Source: Phocoena phocoena
Lineage: Eukaryota; Chordata; Mammalia; Artiodactyla; Phocoenidae
Length of the DNA stretch: 64,000 nt
Direction: 5' to 3'
Assembly (NCBI RefSeq): GCF_963924675.1
Contig: NC_089220.1
Span: forward strand, 86,183,168 to 86,247,167
Shown: one piece after another, positions 1 through 10,640 of the stretch
How the letters are laid out: every line of letters begins with the position of its first letter
How positions within the stretch are numbered: position 1 is the first letter of the stretch
Position numbers and translations under genes: made by a program
Notes under the pieces: generated by a model
The model's database searches: none
What the model was told of the DNA's origin: nothing
What the model saw: the letters and a program-made list of their open reading frames with translations, nothing else

Positions 1-59
1 TGTGTATCTCCTAAGAACAAACATTCTTACTCTTAGTATTACATTTAAGAAATTTACAT

Positions 60-520
60 CAACTATAATAATGTTATCTAATATTCAGATTTCCCCAGTT
101 GTCTCTACAATGTCTTTTATAGCTTTTTTTTAAAAATTCAGGGTTCCGTCAAGGTGTCATGCCACATTTGGTTGTCTTCTCTTTGGTGTCTTGCAACTAC
201 AACAGTCCCTGTCCTTTTTAGCTTCTTTTGACATTGACTATTTTTTTTAATGTATTTTTTTAACATTGACATTTTTAAAGAATCCAGGTCAGTTGCCATG
301 TAGAATATCCAACAATCTGGATTTATGTGATTGTTTTCTCATAATTATATTCAGGTTAAACACTTTTTGGCAAGAATATCACATAGTTGAGTGTTTTGTG
401 CTTTTCATTGTATCATATCATATCGGGGAGGCACATGGTGTTAGTTTGTCCCATTATTGGTGGTATAGTAATAACTTGATTGCTTGGTTAAAGTGGTGCC
501 CACTTTAGTGGCATTCAGGG
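60..520 (-). repeat. Old L1-type (L1M) 3'-end remnant, antisense
   Basis: The text from about 85 ('ccccagttgtctctacaatg') to 'ttggttaaagtggtgcccac' near 510 follows the 3' end of old mammalian L1 subfamilies as I remember it, read antisense. It is interrupted by T-rich insertions near 240-265. A similar antisense block recurs at about 60840-61500. Subfamily not determined. Confidence 0.45.
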
Positions 521-827
521 ATGAACCCTGCCTGTGTTAGTTATTAAATTTATGGTTTCAGATCCTCACATTTTTAACTAAATTAATTATGTCCCATCCT
601 ACTGGTCAAGGGAGGTTCCCCCCCAGCTTCCTAGTGAAACAGGGTATGTATGTATTCTGTAAATACTGGTTGAATTGGTTATTTATTGGTTGCCCAATTT
701 AAGGAACTGATACGCATTTCTGGGAGTCATTTTTTCACTAGTCACATCCTTACTTGTATACTGGAGACCACCCAACTGAGCTTTCTTCCTTCTTTGTTAA
801 TGGTTATTTTTGCTTTCTCCCCTTAAG

Positions 828-888
828 TGTGGATGATTTGGCTCTGAGCATATACCCACCTGTGTGCCATCCAACTGTGCGAATCAAT
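828..888 (+). CDS. CCNDBP1: CCNDBP1 coding exon (third from last)
   Basis: A 61-bp exon between a ccttaag acceptor and a gtaagt donor. Its first base completes a Ser codon begun upstream, then it encodes [20 protein letters not shown] and ends in phase 0. Confidence 0.92.
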
Positions 889-3800
889 GTAAGTACCAGC
901 TTTGAGGGAATAGCTACAGACCTAATTGGTAGAATTTCAGTAATCACTAGTATTTCCTTTAAGCTATAGGGAATATGTTTATTTGTTACACTTGGATGCA
1001 AGTACAACAGTAATGTCACGATGTGTTTGTGCTTGATCTTTATCAAGCTGAATTTGAATTCTAATAGCCACGAGCTCTGGTAGTACTCTCTTCCATAACC
1101 ACTTGGGTAATCATTTAGAAAAACCCAAAGACCATGGAAAATCCTGCTTTGAAAAGAAAGTCTTAATTACTACAGTGCTTTAGGATTCTTTCAACCTGAA
1201 GTCACAAGTTTCTAATTTCCTATATAGGCCAAAATAGGTGTTTCAGAAACATACTCTGTTTTAATATCAACACATTGTATAATTTAACCACAAGGGTTAA
1301 GCTCTTTATAAAAATCTGATTTTATTGTATTCTTTCAAGTCCTGGGTCCTGTGCTAGAGTTCTATTCTCTTATTTTTATAAACTTCAACTTCTTATGTCT
1401 CATTTTATTGGAAAGAGAAGCAAAACTGCCAGTGGCTTATATTTTACCATCAGATGTATCAATCCTAATAATATTTGGTAAATTAGATAGAGGAAATTAG
1501 AGCGATCAAATGTATCTTCACAATGTGCAAACACCTTGGAGTACAATAGGATCCTTTTGGGCATTAACTTTTTTTTTCCCACATACACTTTTTTAAAAGT
1601 TGACTTCGTAAGAAATAAACACCTTTAGCAATATGCCTTGTCAGTTACCCCAAATAAAATTTTAAGGAATGCACAGTGTATTGGAAGCATACATACATCC
1701 TCATGTTATCTTGTTATTGGTATTCCTAAAATTCTGTAAGTAAATTAAAAAAAAAAAAATCCAGGGGCTTCCCTGATGGTGCAGTGGTTAAGAATCCACC
1801 TGCTGGAAGTTGGAGGAAGATGGCAGAAGAGTAAGACGTGGAGATCACCTTCTTCCCCACAGATACACCAGAAATACATCTACACGTGGAACAACTCCTA
1901 CAGAACACCTACTGAATGCTGGCAGAAGACCTCAGACCCAAAAGGCAAGAAACACCCCACGTACCTGGGTAGGGCAAAAGAAAAAAGTAAACAGAGACAA
2001 AAGAATAGGGATGGGACCTGCACCAGTGGGAGGGAGCCGTGAAGGAGGAAAGGTTTCCACACACTAGAAGCCCCTTCGCGGATGGAGACTGCGGGGGGCA
2101 GAGGCGGGGAGCTTCGGAGCCACGGAGGACAGCGCAGCAACAGGGGTGCGGAGGGAAAAGCAGAGAGATTCCCGTACAGAGGATCGGTGCCGACCGGCAC
2201 TCACCAGCCCGAGAGGCTTCTCTGCTCACCCGCCGGGGCGGGCGGGGCTGGGAGCTGAGGCTTGGGCTTCATTCGGATCACAGGGAGAGGACTAGGGGCA
2301 TGAGCACAGCCTGAAGGGGTTAGTGCACCACGGCTGGCCAGGAGGGAGTCCGGGGAAAAGTCTGGACCTGCCGAAGAGGCAAGAGACTTTTTCTTCCCTC
2401 TCTGTTTCCTGGTGTGCGAGGAAAGGGGATTACCAGTGCTGCTTAAAGGAGCTTCAGAGACAGGTGAGAGCCGCGGCTATCAGCGGGCACCCCAAAGACG
2501 GGCATGAGACGCTAAGGCTGCTGCTGCCGCCACCAGGAAGCCTGTGTGTGAGCACAGGTTACTCTCCACACCTCCCTTCCAGGGAGACTGTGCAGCCTGC
2601 CACTGCCAGGGTGCCGGGATCCAGGGACAACTTCCCCAGGAGAATGTACGGTGCGCCTCAGGCTGGTGCAACGTCACGCCAGCCTCTGCCGCCTCAGGGT
2701 CGCCCCACATCCTTACCCCTCCCTCCCCCCGGCCTGAGTGAGCTGGAGCTCCCGCATCAGCTGCTCCTTTAACCCTGTCCTATCTGAGCGAAGAACAGAC
2801 GCCCTCCAGCGACCTACACACAGAGGCGGGGCCAAATCCAAAGCTGAGCCCCGGGAGCTGTGCGAACAAAGAAGAGAAAGGGAAATCTCTCCCAGCAGCC
2901 TCAGGGGCAGCGGATTAAATCTCCGCAATCAGCTTGATGTACCCTGCATCTGTGGAATACATGAATAGACAACGAATCATCCCAAATTGAGGAGGTGGAC
3001 TTTGAGAGCAAGATTTATTATTTTTTCCCCTTTTCCTCTTTTTGCGAGTGTGTATGTGTATGTTTCTGTGTGAGATTTTGTCTGTATAGCTTTGCTTTCA
3101 CCATTTGTCCTAGGGTTCTATCCGTCCGTTTTTTTGTTTGTTTTTTTACTTTTTAAAAAAATTGTTTTCTTAATATTTTTAATATTTTATTTTATCTTTA
3201 TTTTATTTTACCCTTTTTCTTTCTACTTTTTCTCCCTTTTATTCTGAGCTATGTGGATGAAAGGCTCTTGGTGCTTCAGCCAGGAGTCAGTGCTGTGCCT
3301 CCGAGGTGGGAGAGCCAATTTCAGGACACTGGTCCACAAGAGACCTCCCAGCTCCACGTAATATCAAATGGCAAAAATCTCCCAGAGATCTCCATCTCAA
3401 CACCAGCACCCAGCTTCACTCAACGACCAGCAAGCTACCGTGCAGGACACCCTATGGCAAACAACTAGCAAACAGGAACACAACCCCACCCATTAGCAGA
3501 GAGGCTGCCTAAAATCATAAGTCCACAGACACCCCAAAACACACCACCAGATGTGGACCTGCCCACCAGAAAGGCAAGATCTAGCCTCATCCACCAGAAT
3601 ACAGGCAGTAGTCCCTTCCACCAGGAAGAATACACAAGCCACTGAACCAACTTTAGCCACTGGGGACAGACACCAAAAACAATGAGAACTATGAACCTGC
3701 AGCCTGCAGAAAGGAGACCCCAAACACAGTAAGATAAGCAAAATGAGAAGACAGAAAAACACACCGCAGATGAAGGAGCAAGATAAAAACCCACCAGACC

Positions 3801-6800
3801 TAACAAATGAAGAGGAAATAGGCAGTCTACCTGAAAAAGAATTCAGAATAATGATAGTAAAAATGATCCACAATCTTGGAAATAGAATAGAGAAAATGCA
3901 AGAAACATTCAACAAGGACCTACAAGAAGTAAAAATCAAACAAGCAACGATGAACAACACAATAAATGAAATGAAAAATACTCTAGGTGGGATCAATAGC
4001 AGAATAACTGAGGCAGAAGAACAGATAAGTGACCTGGAAGATAAAATAGTGGAAATAACTACTGCAGAGCAGAATAAAGAAAAAAGAATGAAAAGAACTG
4101 AGGACAGTCTCAGAGATCTCTGGGACAACATTAAACACACCAACATTCGAATTATAGGGGTTCCAAAAGAAGAAGAGAAAAAGGGACTGAGAAAATATTT
4201 GAAGAGATTATAGTGGAAAACTTCCCTAATATGGGAAAGGAAATAGTTAATCAAGTCCAGGAAGCACAGAGAGTCCCATACAGGATAAATCCAAGGAGAA
4301 ATACGCCAAGACACATATTAAACTGTCAAGAATTAAATACAAAGAAAACATATTAAAAGCAGTAAGGGAAAATAAATAACACACAAGGGAATCCCCACAA
4401 GGTTAACAGCTGATCTTTCAGCAGAAACTCTGCAAGCCAGAATGGACTGGCAGGACATATTTAAAGTGATGAAGGAGAAAAACCTGCAACCAAGATTACT
4501 CTACCCAGCAAGGATCTCATTCAGATTTGAAATTAAAACCTTTACAGACAAGCAAAAGCTGAGAGTTCAGCACCACCAAACAGCTTTACAACAAATGCTA
4601 AAGGAACTTCTCTACACAAGAAACACAGGATAAGGAAAAGACCTACAATAACGAACCAAAAACAATTAAGAAAATGGGAATAGGAACATACATATCAATA
4701 ATTACCTTAACTGTAAATGGATTAAATGCTTCCACTAAAAGACACAGATTGACTAAATAGATACAAAAACAAGACCATATATATGCTGTCTACAAGAGAC
4801 TCACTTCAGACTTAGAGACAAATACAGACTGAAAGTGAAGGGATGGAAAAAGATACTCCATGCAAATGGAAACCAAAAGAAAGCTGGAGTAGCAATTCTC
4901 ATGTCAGACAAAATAGACTTTAAAACAAAGACTATTATAAGAGAGACAGAAGGACAGTACATAATGATCAAGGGATTGATCCAAGAAGAAGATATAACAA
5001 TTGTAAATATTTATGCACCCAACATAGGAGCACCTCAATACATAAGGCAAATACTAACAGCCATAAAAGGGGAAATCAACAGTAACACATTCATAGTAGG
5101 GGACTTTAATACCCCACTTTCACCCATGGACAGATCATCCAAAATGAAAGTAAATAAAGAAACACAAGCTTTAAATGATACATTAAAAAAGATGGACTTA
5201 ATTGATATTTATAGGACACTCCATCCAAAAACAACAGAATACACATTTTTCTGTTGTGCTCATGGAACATTCTCCAGAATAGATCATATCTTGGGTCACA
5301 AATCAAGCCTTGGTAAATTTAAGAAAATTGAAATTGTATCAAGTATCTTTTCCGACCACAACGCCATGAGAGTAGATATCAATTACAGGAAAAGAACTGT
5401 AAAAAATACAAACACATGGAGGCTAAACAATACACTGCTTACTAACGAAGTGATCACTGAAGAAATCAAAGAGGAAATTAAAAAATACCTAGAAACAAAT
5501 GACAATGGAGACACGACGACCCAAAACCTATGGGATGCAGCAAAAGCAGTTCAAAGAGGGAAGTTTATAGCAATACAATCCTACCTTAAGAAACAGGAAA
5601 CATTACGAATAAACAACCTAACCTTGCACCTAAAGCAATTAGAGAAAGAAGAACAAAAAAACCCTAAAGTTAGCAGAAGGAAAGAAATCATAACGATCAG
5701 ATCAGAAATAAATGAAAAAGAAATGAAGGAAGCGAAGCAAAGATCAATAAAACTAAAAGCTGGTTCTTTGAGAAGATAAACAAAATTGATAACCCATTAG
5801 CCAGACTCATCAAGAAAAAAAGGGAGAAGACTCAAATCAATAGAGTTAGAAATGAAAAAGGAGAAGTAAAAAATGACACTGCAGAAATACAAAAGATCAT
5901 GAGAGATTACTACAAGCAACTCTATGCCAATAAACTGGACAACCTGGAAGAAATGGACAAATTCTTAGAAATGCACAACCTGCCAAGACTGAATCAGGAA
6001 GAAATAGAAAATATGAACAGACCAATCACAAGCACTGAAATTGCAACTGGGATTAAAAATCTTCAACCAACAAAAGCCCAGGACCAGATGGCTTCACAGG
6101 TGAATTCTATCAAACGTTTAGAGAAGAGCTAACACCTATCCTTCTCAAACTCTTCCAAAATATAGCAGAGGGAGGAACACTCCCAAATTCCTTCTACGAA
6201 GCCACCATCACCTTGAGACCAAAACCAGACAAGGATGTCACAAAGAAAGAAAACTACAGGCCAGTATCACTGATGAACATAGATGCAAGAATCCGCAACA
6301 AAATACTAGCAAGCAGAATCCAACAGTACATTAAAAGGATCACATACCATTATAAACTGTTTATCCCAGGAATGCAAGTATTCTTCAATATATGCAAATC
6401 AATCAACGTGATACATCATATTAACAAATTGAAGGAGAAAAACCATATGATCATCTCAATAGATGCAGAGAAAGCTTTCGACAAAATTCAACCCCCATTT
6501 ATGATAAAAACCCTGCAGAAAGTAGGCATAGAGGGAACTTTCCTCAACATAATAAAGGCCATATATGACAAACCCACAGCCAACATCGTCCTCAGTGGTG
6601 AAAAACTGAAACCATTTCCACTAAGATCAGGAACAAGACAAGGTTGCCCACTCTCACCACTCTTATTCAACATAGTTTTGGAATCAGAGAAGAAAAGGAA
6701 ATAAAAGGAATCCAAATCGAAAAAGAAGTAAAGCATGTCACTGTTTGCAGATGACGTGGTAGTATACATAGAGAATCCTAAAGATGCTACCAGAAAACTA

Positions 6801-9800
6801 CTAGAGCTAATCAATGAATTTGGTAAAGTAGCAGGATACAAAATTAATGCACAGAAATCTCTGGCATTCCTATACACTAATGATGAAAAATCTGAAAGTG
6901 AAATCAAGAAAACACTCCCATTTACCATTGCAACAAAAAGAATAAAATATCTATGAATAAACCTACCTAAGGAGACAAAAGACCTGTATGCAGAAAATAA
7001 GACACTGATGAAAGAAATTAAAGATGATACAAATAGATGGAGAGATATACCATATTCTTGGATTGGAAGAATCAACATTGTGAAAATGACTCTACTACCC
7101 AAAGCAATCTACAGATTCAATGCAATCCCTATCAAACTACCACTGGCATTTTTCACAGAACTAGAACAAAAAATTTCACAATTTGTATGGAAACACAAAA
7201 GACCCCGAATAGCCAAAGCAATCTTGAGAACGAAAAACGGAGCTGGAGGAATCAGGCTCCCTGACTTCAGGGTATACTACAAAGCTACAGTAATCAAGAC
7301 AGTATGGTACTGGCACAAAAACAGAAATATAGTTCAATGGAACAGGATAGAAAGCCCAGAGATAAACCCACGCACATATGGTCACCTTATCTTTGATAAA
7401 GGAGGCAGGAATGTACAGTGGAGAAAGGACAGCCTCTTCAGTAAGTGGTGCTGGGAAAACTGGAGACATATATGGAAACATGTAAAAGTATGACATTAGA
7501 ACAATCCCTAACACCATACACAAAAATAAGCTCAAGATGGATTAAAGACCTAAATGTAAGGCCAGAAACTATCAAACTCTCAGAGGAAAACATAGGTAGA
7601 ACACTCTATGATATAAATCAAGATCCTTTTTGACCCACCTCCTAGAGAAATGGAAATAAAAACAAAAATAAACAAATGGGACCTAATGAAACTTCACAGC
7701 TTTTTGCACAGCAAAGGAAACCATAAACAAGACCAAAAGACAACCCTCAGAATGGGAGAAGATATTAACAAATGAAGCAACTGACAAAGGATTAATCTCC
7801 AAAATTTACAAGCAGCTCATGCACCTCAATAACAAAAAAACAAACAACCCAATCCAAAAATGGGCAGAAGACCTAAATAGACATTTCTCCAAAGAAGGTA
7901 TACAGATTGCCAACAAACAGATGAAACAATGCTCAACATCATTAATCATTAGAGAAATGCAAATCAAAACTACAATGAGATATCATCTCACACCAGTCAG
8001 AATGGCCGTCATCAAAAAATCTAGAAACAAATGCTGGAGAGGGTGTGGAGAAAAGCAAACACTCTTGCACTGTTGGTGGGAATGTGAATTGGTACAGCCA
8101 CTGTGGAGAACAGTATGAAGGTTCCTTAAAAAACTACAAATAGGGGCTTCCCTGGTAGCACAGTGGTTGAGAATCTTCCTGCTAGTGCAGGGATCATGGG
8201 TTCGAGCCCTGGTCTGGGAAGATCCCACATGTCACGGAGCAACTGGGCCCGTGAGCCACAACTACTGAGCCTGCGCGTCTGGAGCCTGTGCTCCGCAACA
8301 AGAGAGGCCGCAATAGAGGCCCGCGCATCGCGATGAAGAGTGGCCCCCGCTTGCCACAATTAGAGAAAGGCCTCCCACAGAAACGAAGACCCAACACAGC
8401 AAAAATAAATAAATTTTAAAAAACTACAAATAGAACTACCATATGACCCAGAAATCCCACTCTTGGGCATATACCCTGAGAAAACCATAATTCAAAAAGA
8501 GTCATGTACCAAAATGTTCATTGCAGCTCTATTTACAATAGCCCGGAGATGGAAACAACCTAAGTGCCCATCATCGGATGAATGGATAAAGAAGATGTGG
8601 CACATATATACAATGGAATATTACTCGCCTTAAAAAGAAACGAAATTGAATTATTTGCGGTGAGGTGGATGGACCTAGAGTCTGTCATACAGCGTGAAGT
8701 CAGAAAGAGAAAGACACATACCGTATGCTAACACATATATATGGAATCCAAGAAAAAAAAATGTCATGAAGAACCTAGGGGTAAGACAGGAATAAAGACA
8801 CAGACCTACTACTAGAGAACGGACTTGATGATATGGGGAGGGGGAAGGGTAAGCTGTGACAAAGTGAGAGAGTGCAATGTTCATATATACATTACTGAAC
8901 ATAAAATAGGTAGTGGGAAGCAGCCGCATAGCACAGGGAAATCAACTTGGTGCTTTGTGACCACCTGAAGCCCATGCATCTAGAGTCCATGCTCCACAAC
9001 AAGAGAAGCCACTGCAGTGAGAAACCTACGCACCACAGTGAAGAGTATCCCCCCGCTCACCACAACTAAAGAAAGCCCGTGCAGCAAGGAAGACCCAATG
9101 CAGCCAAAAAAAAAAATCCAGTTGTTTCTGCTATTATATATCCTGAACTATCAGCAATTGGGACAAATTCAGGTTATATTCTTCCTTTTTCTGTTTTAAT
9201 TAAAAAATATTTTAAATATAGAAAAACTTATAAAGATATTATAGCTGGATTCCCTGGTGGCACAGTGGTTAAGAATCCGCCTGCCAATGCAGGGGACATG
9301 GGTTCAAGCCGTGGTCTGGGAAGATCCCACATGCCGCAGAGCAACTAAGCCCGAGTGCCACAACTACTGAGCCTGTGCCCTAGAGCCTGTGAGCCACAAC
9401 TACTGAGCTCACATGCCACAACTACTGAAGCCTGCGTGCCTAGAGCCCGTGCTCTGCAACAAGAGAAGCCACTGCAATGAGAAGACTGCACACCACAATG
9501 AAGACTAGCCCCTGCTCACTGCAACTAGAGAAAGCCAGCACAGCAACAGAAGACCCAATGCAGCCAAAAGTAAATAAATAAATAAGTTTATTTTAAAAAA
9601 AGATGTTATAGCAACAGTATTAATAAGATTTTGCTAAATAGAGAAGAATCCATGATCCCACCACCCTAATCTAATCAACATTTTTGTTTTTCACTGTTTT
9701 CTCCAATGGATTTTTTATTACTTGAGTATTAAGTAATAATAATGACTTTTTATTACTTGAGTGTTAAAATATTTTAGCTCTCCTTCCCCCACACCCCCTA

Positions 9801-10281
9801 TTTTTCCCTCCTTTCCTTTTTATGGTAGGGCTCAGGGTGAGTAACTTCTCTTGTTTTTTTCTAGTGTGCAAAACTTGTATCCGTTTTAAAGAAGGCACTT
9901 GAAATTACAAAGTGAGTATGAAGACTTATCCCCAAATAGCTTTTTGAGAATAAACCTATATAGCCATTCTCAACACCCAAACCCCCATTTCGAGGAGCAG
10001 AAGGTGAGTGTAGTGTTTTATTTCAACTTTACCTGTGGAGCAGCTGTATTTCTGCAGAGAAACTTGCCTTTTCTTACTGTAATTTTCCCTGTGCTCCCTT
10101 TTGAGGATAGGTTTTTCCTTGACATTATAATAAATTTAACTTCTGGTTTTCCCATTCCATTTGCAGAGCAAGTCATGTGACCCCACAGCCAGAAGATAGT
10201 TGGATCCCTTTACTTATTAATGCTGTTGATCATTGCATGAACAGAATCAAGGAGCTCACTCAGCATGAAGTTGAATTATGA
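828..10281 (+). CDS. CCNDBP1: CCNDBP1 (cyclin D1-binding protein 1), last three coding exons
   Basis: This is the C-terminal end of cyclin D1-binding protein 1 (GCIP/DIP1), a helix-loop-helix/leucine-zipper protein without a basic region that binds cyclin D1 and restrains proliferation. CDS is join(828..888, 9865..9911, 10167..10281). The translations [36 protein letters not shown] and the final block from [10 protein letters not shown] to the ending QHEVEL-stop match the human C-terminus as I remember it, with few changes. Splice sites read ttaag/gtaagt, ttctag/gtgagt and ttgcag, and the phases agree across all three exons. Earlier exons lie left of the window. The first intron here is about 9 kb, inflated by an L1 and SINEs in the same orientation as the gene, yet nothing in the exons suggests loss. 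The gene is convergent with EPB42, the human arrangement. Confidence 0.93.
1767..1804 (+). mobile_element. CHR-type tRNA SINE, 5' piece (split by L1)
   Basis: It begins 'ggcttccctgatggtgcag' and breaks off after 'ccacctgc', where L1 sequence starts. The flanking A-rich tract ending 'aaaatccag' at about 1753-1766 reappears after the matching 3' piece at 9108, so the two pieces look like one insertion. Confidence 0.75.
3743..4630 (+). pseudogene. L1 ORF1 (RNA-binding coiled-coil protein), broken
   Basis: ORF1p is the trimeric RNA-binding chaperone of L1. The open part (3743-4213, 156 residues) has the Glu/Lys-rich coiled coil ([17 protein letters not shown] onwards) and the start of the RRM-like domain ([13 protein letters not shown]). 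A frameshift near 4185-4200 then sends it to a stop at 4211. The C-terminal domain reappears in another frame at 4442-4633 ([19 protein letters not shown]). Not functional. Confidence 0.85.
4676..8640 (+). pseudogene. L1 ORF2 (endonuclease/reverse transcriptase), broken
   Basis: ORF2p is the L1 endonuclease-reverse transcriptase. It starts near 4676 ([18 protein letters not shown]). A stop lies soon after, near 4758. The endonuclease domain is open from 4835 to 5779 and contains VGDFNTPLS and SDHNAM. Reverse-transcriptase blocks follow in separate frames: 6213-6704 ([19 protein letters not shown]) and 6735-6956 with the catalytic FADD motif. C-terminal parts at 7008-7493 and 7819-8118 include the Cys-rich [18 protein letters not shown]. 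Frameshifts, stops and a SINE at 8144 inactivate it. Confidence 0.87.
8144..8417 (+). mobile_element. CHR-type SINE nested in the L1
   Basis: A complete tRNA-derived SINE starting 'ggggcttccctggtagcac' and ending in an A/T-rich tail 'aaataaataaatttt'. A perfect 16-bp target duplication, aaaaaactacaaatag, flanks it at 8128-8143 and 8418-8433. It inserted after the L1 did. Confidence 0.93.
8966..9108 (+). mobile_element. CHR-type SINE, 3' piece (split by L1)
   Basis: It resumes SINE sequence at 'gcatctagagtccatgctcc' and runs to the A tail before 'aaaatccagttg'. About 115 bp of SINE between this piece and the 5' piece at 1767-1804 are missing. Confidence 0.75.
9246..9599 (+). mobile_element. 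CHR-type SINE, long form
   Basis: A full-length older form with an internal repeat of the 'gccacaactactgagc' segment, ending in (taaa)n. Target duplications aagatattatagc (9233-9245) and aagatgttatagc (9600-9612) differ at one base. In the CCNDBP1 intron. Confidence 0.9.
9865..9911 (+). CDS. CCNDBP1: CCNDBP1 coding exon (penultimate)
   Basis: A 47-bp exon between a tttctag acceptor and a gtgagt donor. It encodes [15 protein letters not shown] plus two bases of the next Lys codon. The first residue is Cys where human has Ser. Confidence 0.92.
10167..10281 (+). CDS. CCNDBP1: CCNDBP1 terminal coding exon and stop
   Basis: After a ttgcag acceptor, one base completes Lys. The exon then encodes [16 protein letters not shown] and continues through [16 protein letters not shown] to TGA at 10279-10281. 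It is one residue block from end to end with no lesion. Confidence 0.93.
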
Positions 10282-10640
10282 ATTTTCAGGCTCATTTGTA
10301 CTCGCCTCTCTCCCTTTCTTACTGTCACAGCCAAGCTCTGATGTCTGCTTTTAGAATGGGGCTAGGATACTTTCTGGATCGAAAGGGAGGTCCTGTCTAT
10401 ACTTATCAAGAGACACTATTACCAAAGTTTGTTGATTAGGCCAAACTGGCAATTATTTATAAACCATATGAATATGATATGTTTTTCTGTGCCAGATATA
10501 AAGGATAACTATGAGTTTTTGTTCTTGAGTTGCCTCTCAGAGATTCCTGGGGAAGCTGCCTTATTCCCTATTTGCAATAACGTGTGTCGTTTCATTGTTA
10601 AAGATATTGATAGTCTCAATAAAATGCTAACCTACTAGTG
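10282..10640 (+). other. CCNDBP1: Probable CCNDBP1 3' UTR
   Basis: Non-coding sequence after the CCNDBP1 stop, running to just past an AATAAA at 10618-10623. The 3' limit is inferred. Later AATAAA hexamers near 10916 and 11245 could serve a longer transcript. Confidence 0.5.
10618..10623 (+). promoter_or_regulatory. Candidate CCNDBP1 polyadenylation signal
   Basis: Canonical AATAAA about 340 bp after the stop codon, followed by 'atgctaacc'. It is the first sense hexamer after the stop. Assignment rests on position only. Confidence 0.5.

Larger units (their letters stand above)
1805..8965 (+). mobile_element. Near full-length L1 retrotransposon, decayed
   Basis: A GC-rich L1 5' UTR starts near 1812 ('gaggaagatggcagaagag' region). 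A T/A-rich stretch follows (3000-3250), then ORF1 remnants (3743 to about 4630), ORF2 remnants (about 4676 to 8640) and a 3' UTR that stops at 'gaccacct' near 8965. The last part of the 3' UTR and the poly(A) tail are missing. A younger SINE sits inside at 8144-8417. Both reading frames are broken in several places, so the copy is dead. It is in sense orientation in the CCNDBP1 intron. Confidence 0.9.
889..9864 (+). other. CCNDBP1: CCNDBP1 intron enlarged by an L1 and SINEs
   Basis: This single intron is 8976 bp. About 7.3 kb of it is an L1 lodged in a broken SINE (1767-9108), and another 354 bp is a second SINE. The rest (889-1750, 9110-9232, 9613-9864) is A/T-rich sequence in which I see no exon or recognised repeat. 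Confidence 0.8.

Noticed and set aside
2323..2772. 149-residue open frame
   Set aside because: Lies in the GC-rich L1 5' UTR, where chance open frames are expected.
3493..4314. 273-residue - strand frame
   Set aside because: Antisense shadow of L1 ORF1; low-complexity Ser/Leu/Phe translation.
8144..8417. tRNA gene within the SINE head
   Set aside because: The tRNA-like start is the promoter part of a tRNA-derived SINE, not a folding, independent tRNA gene.
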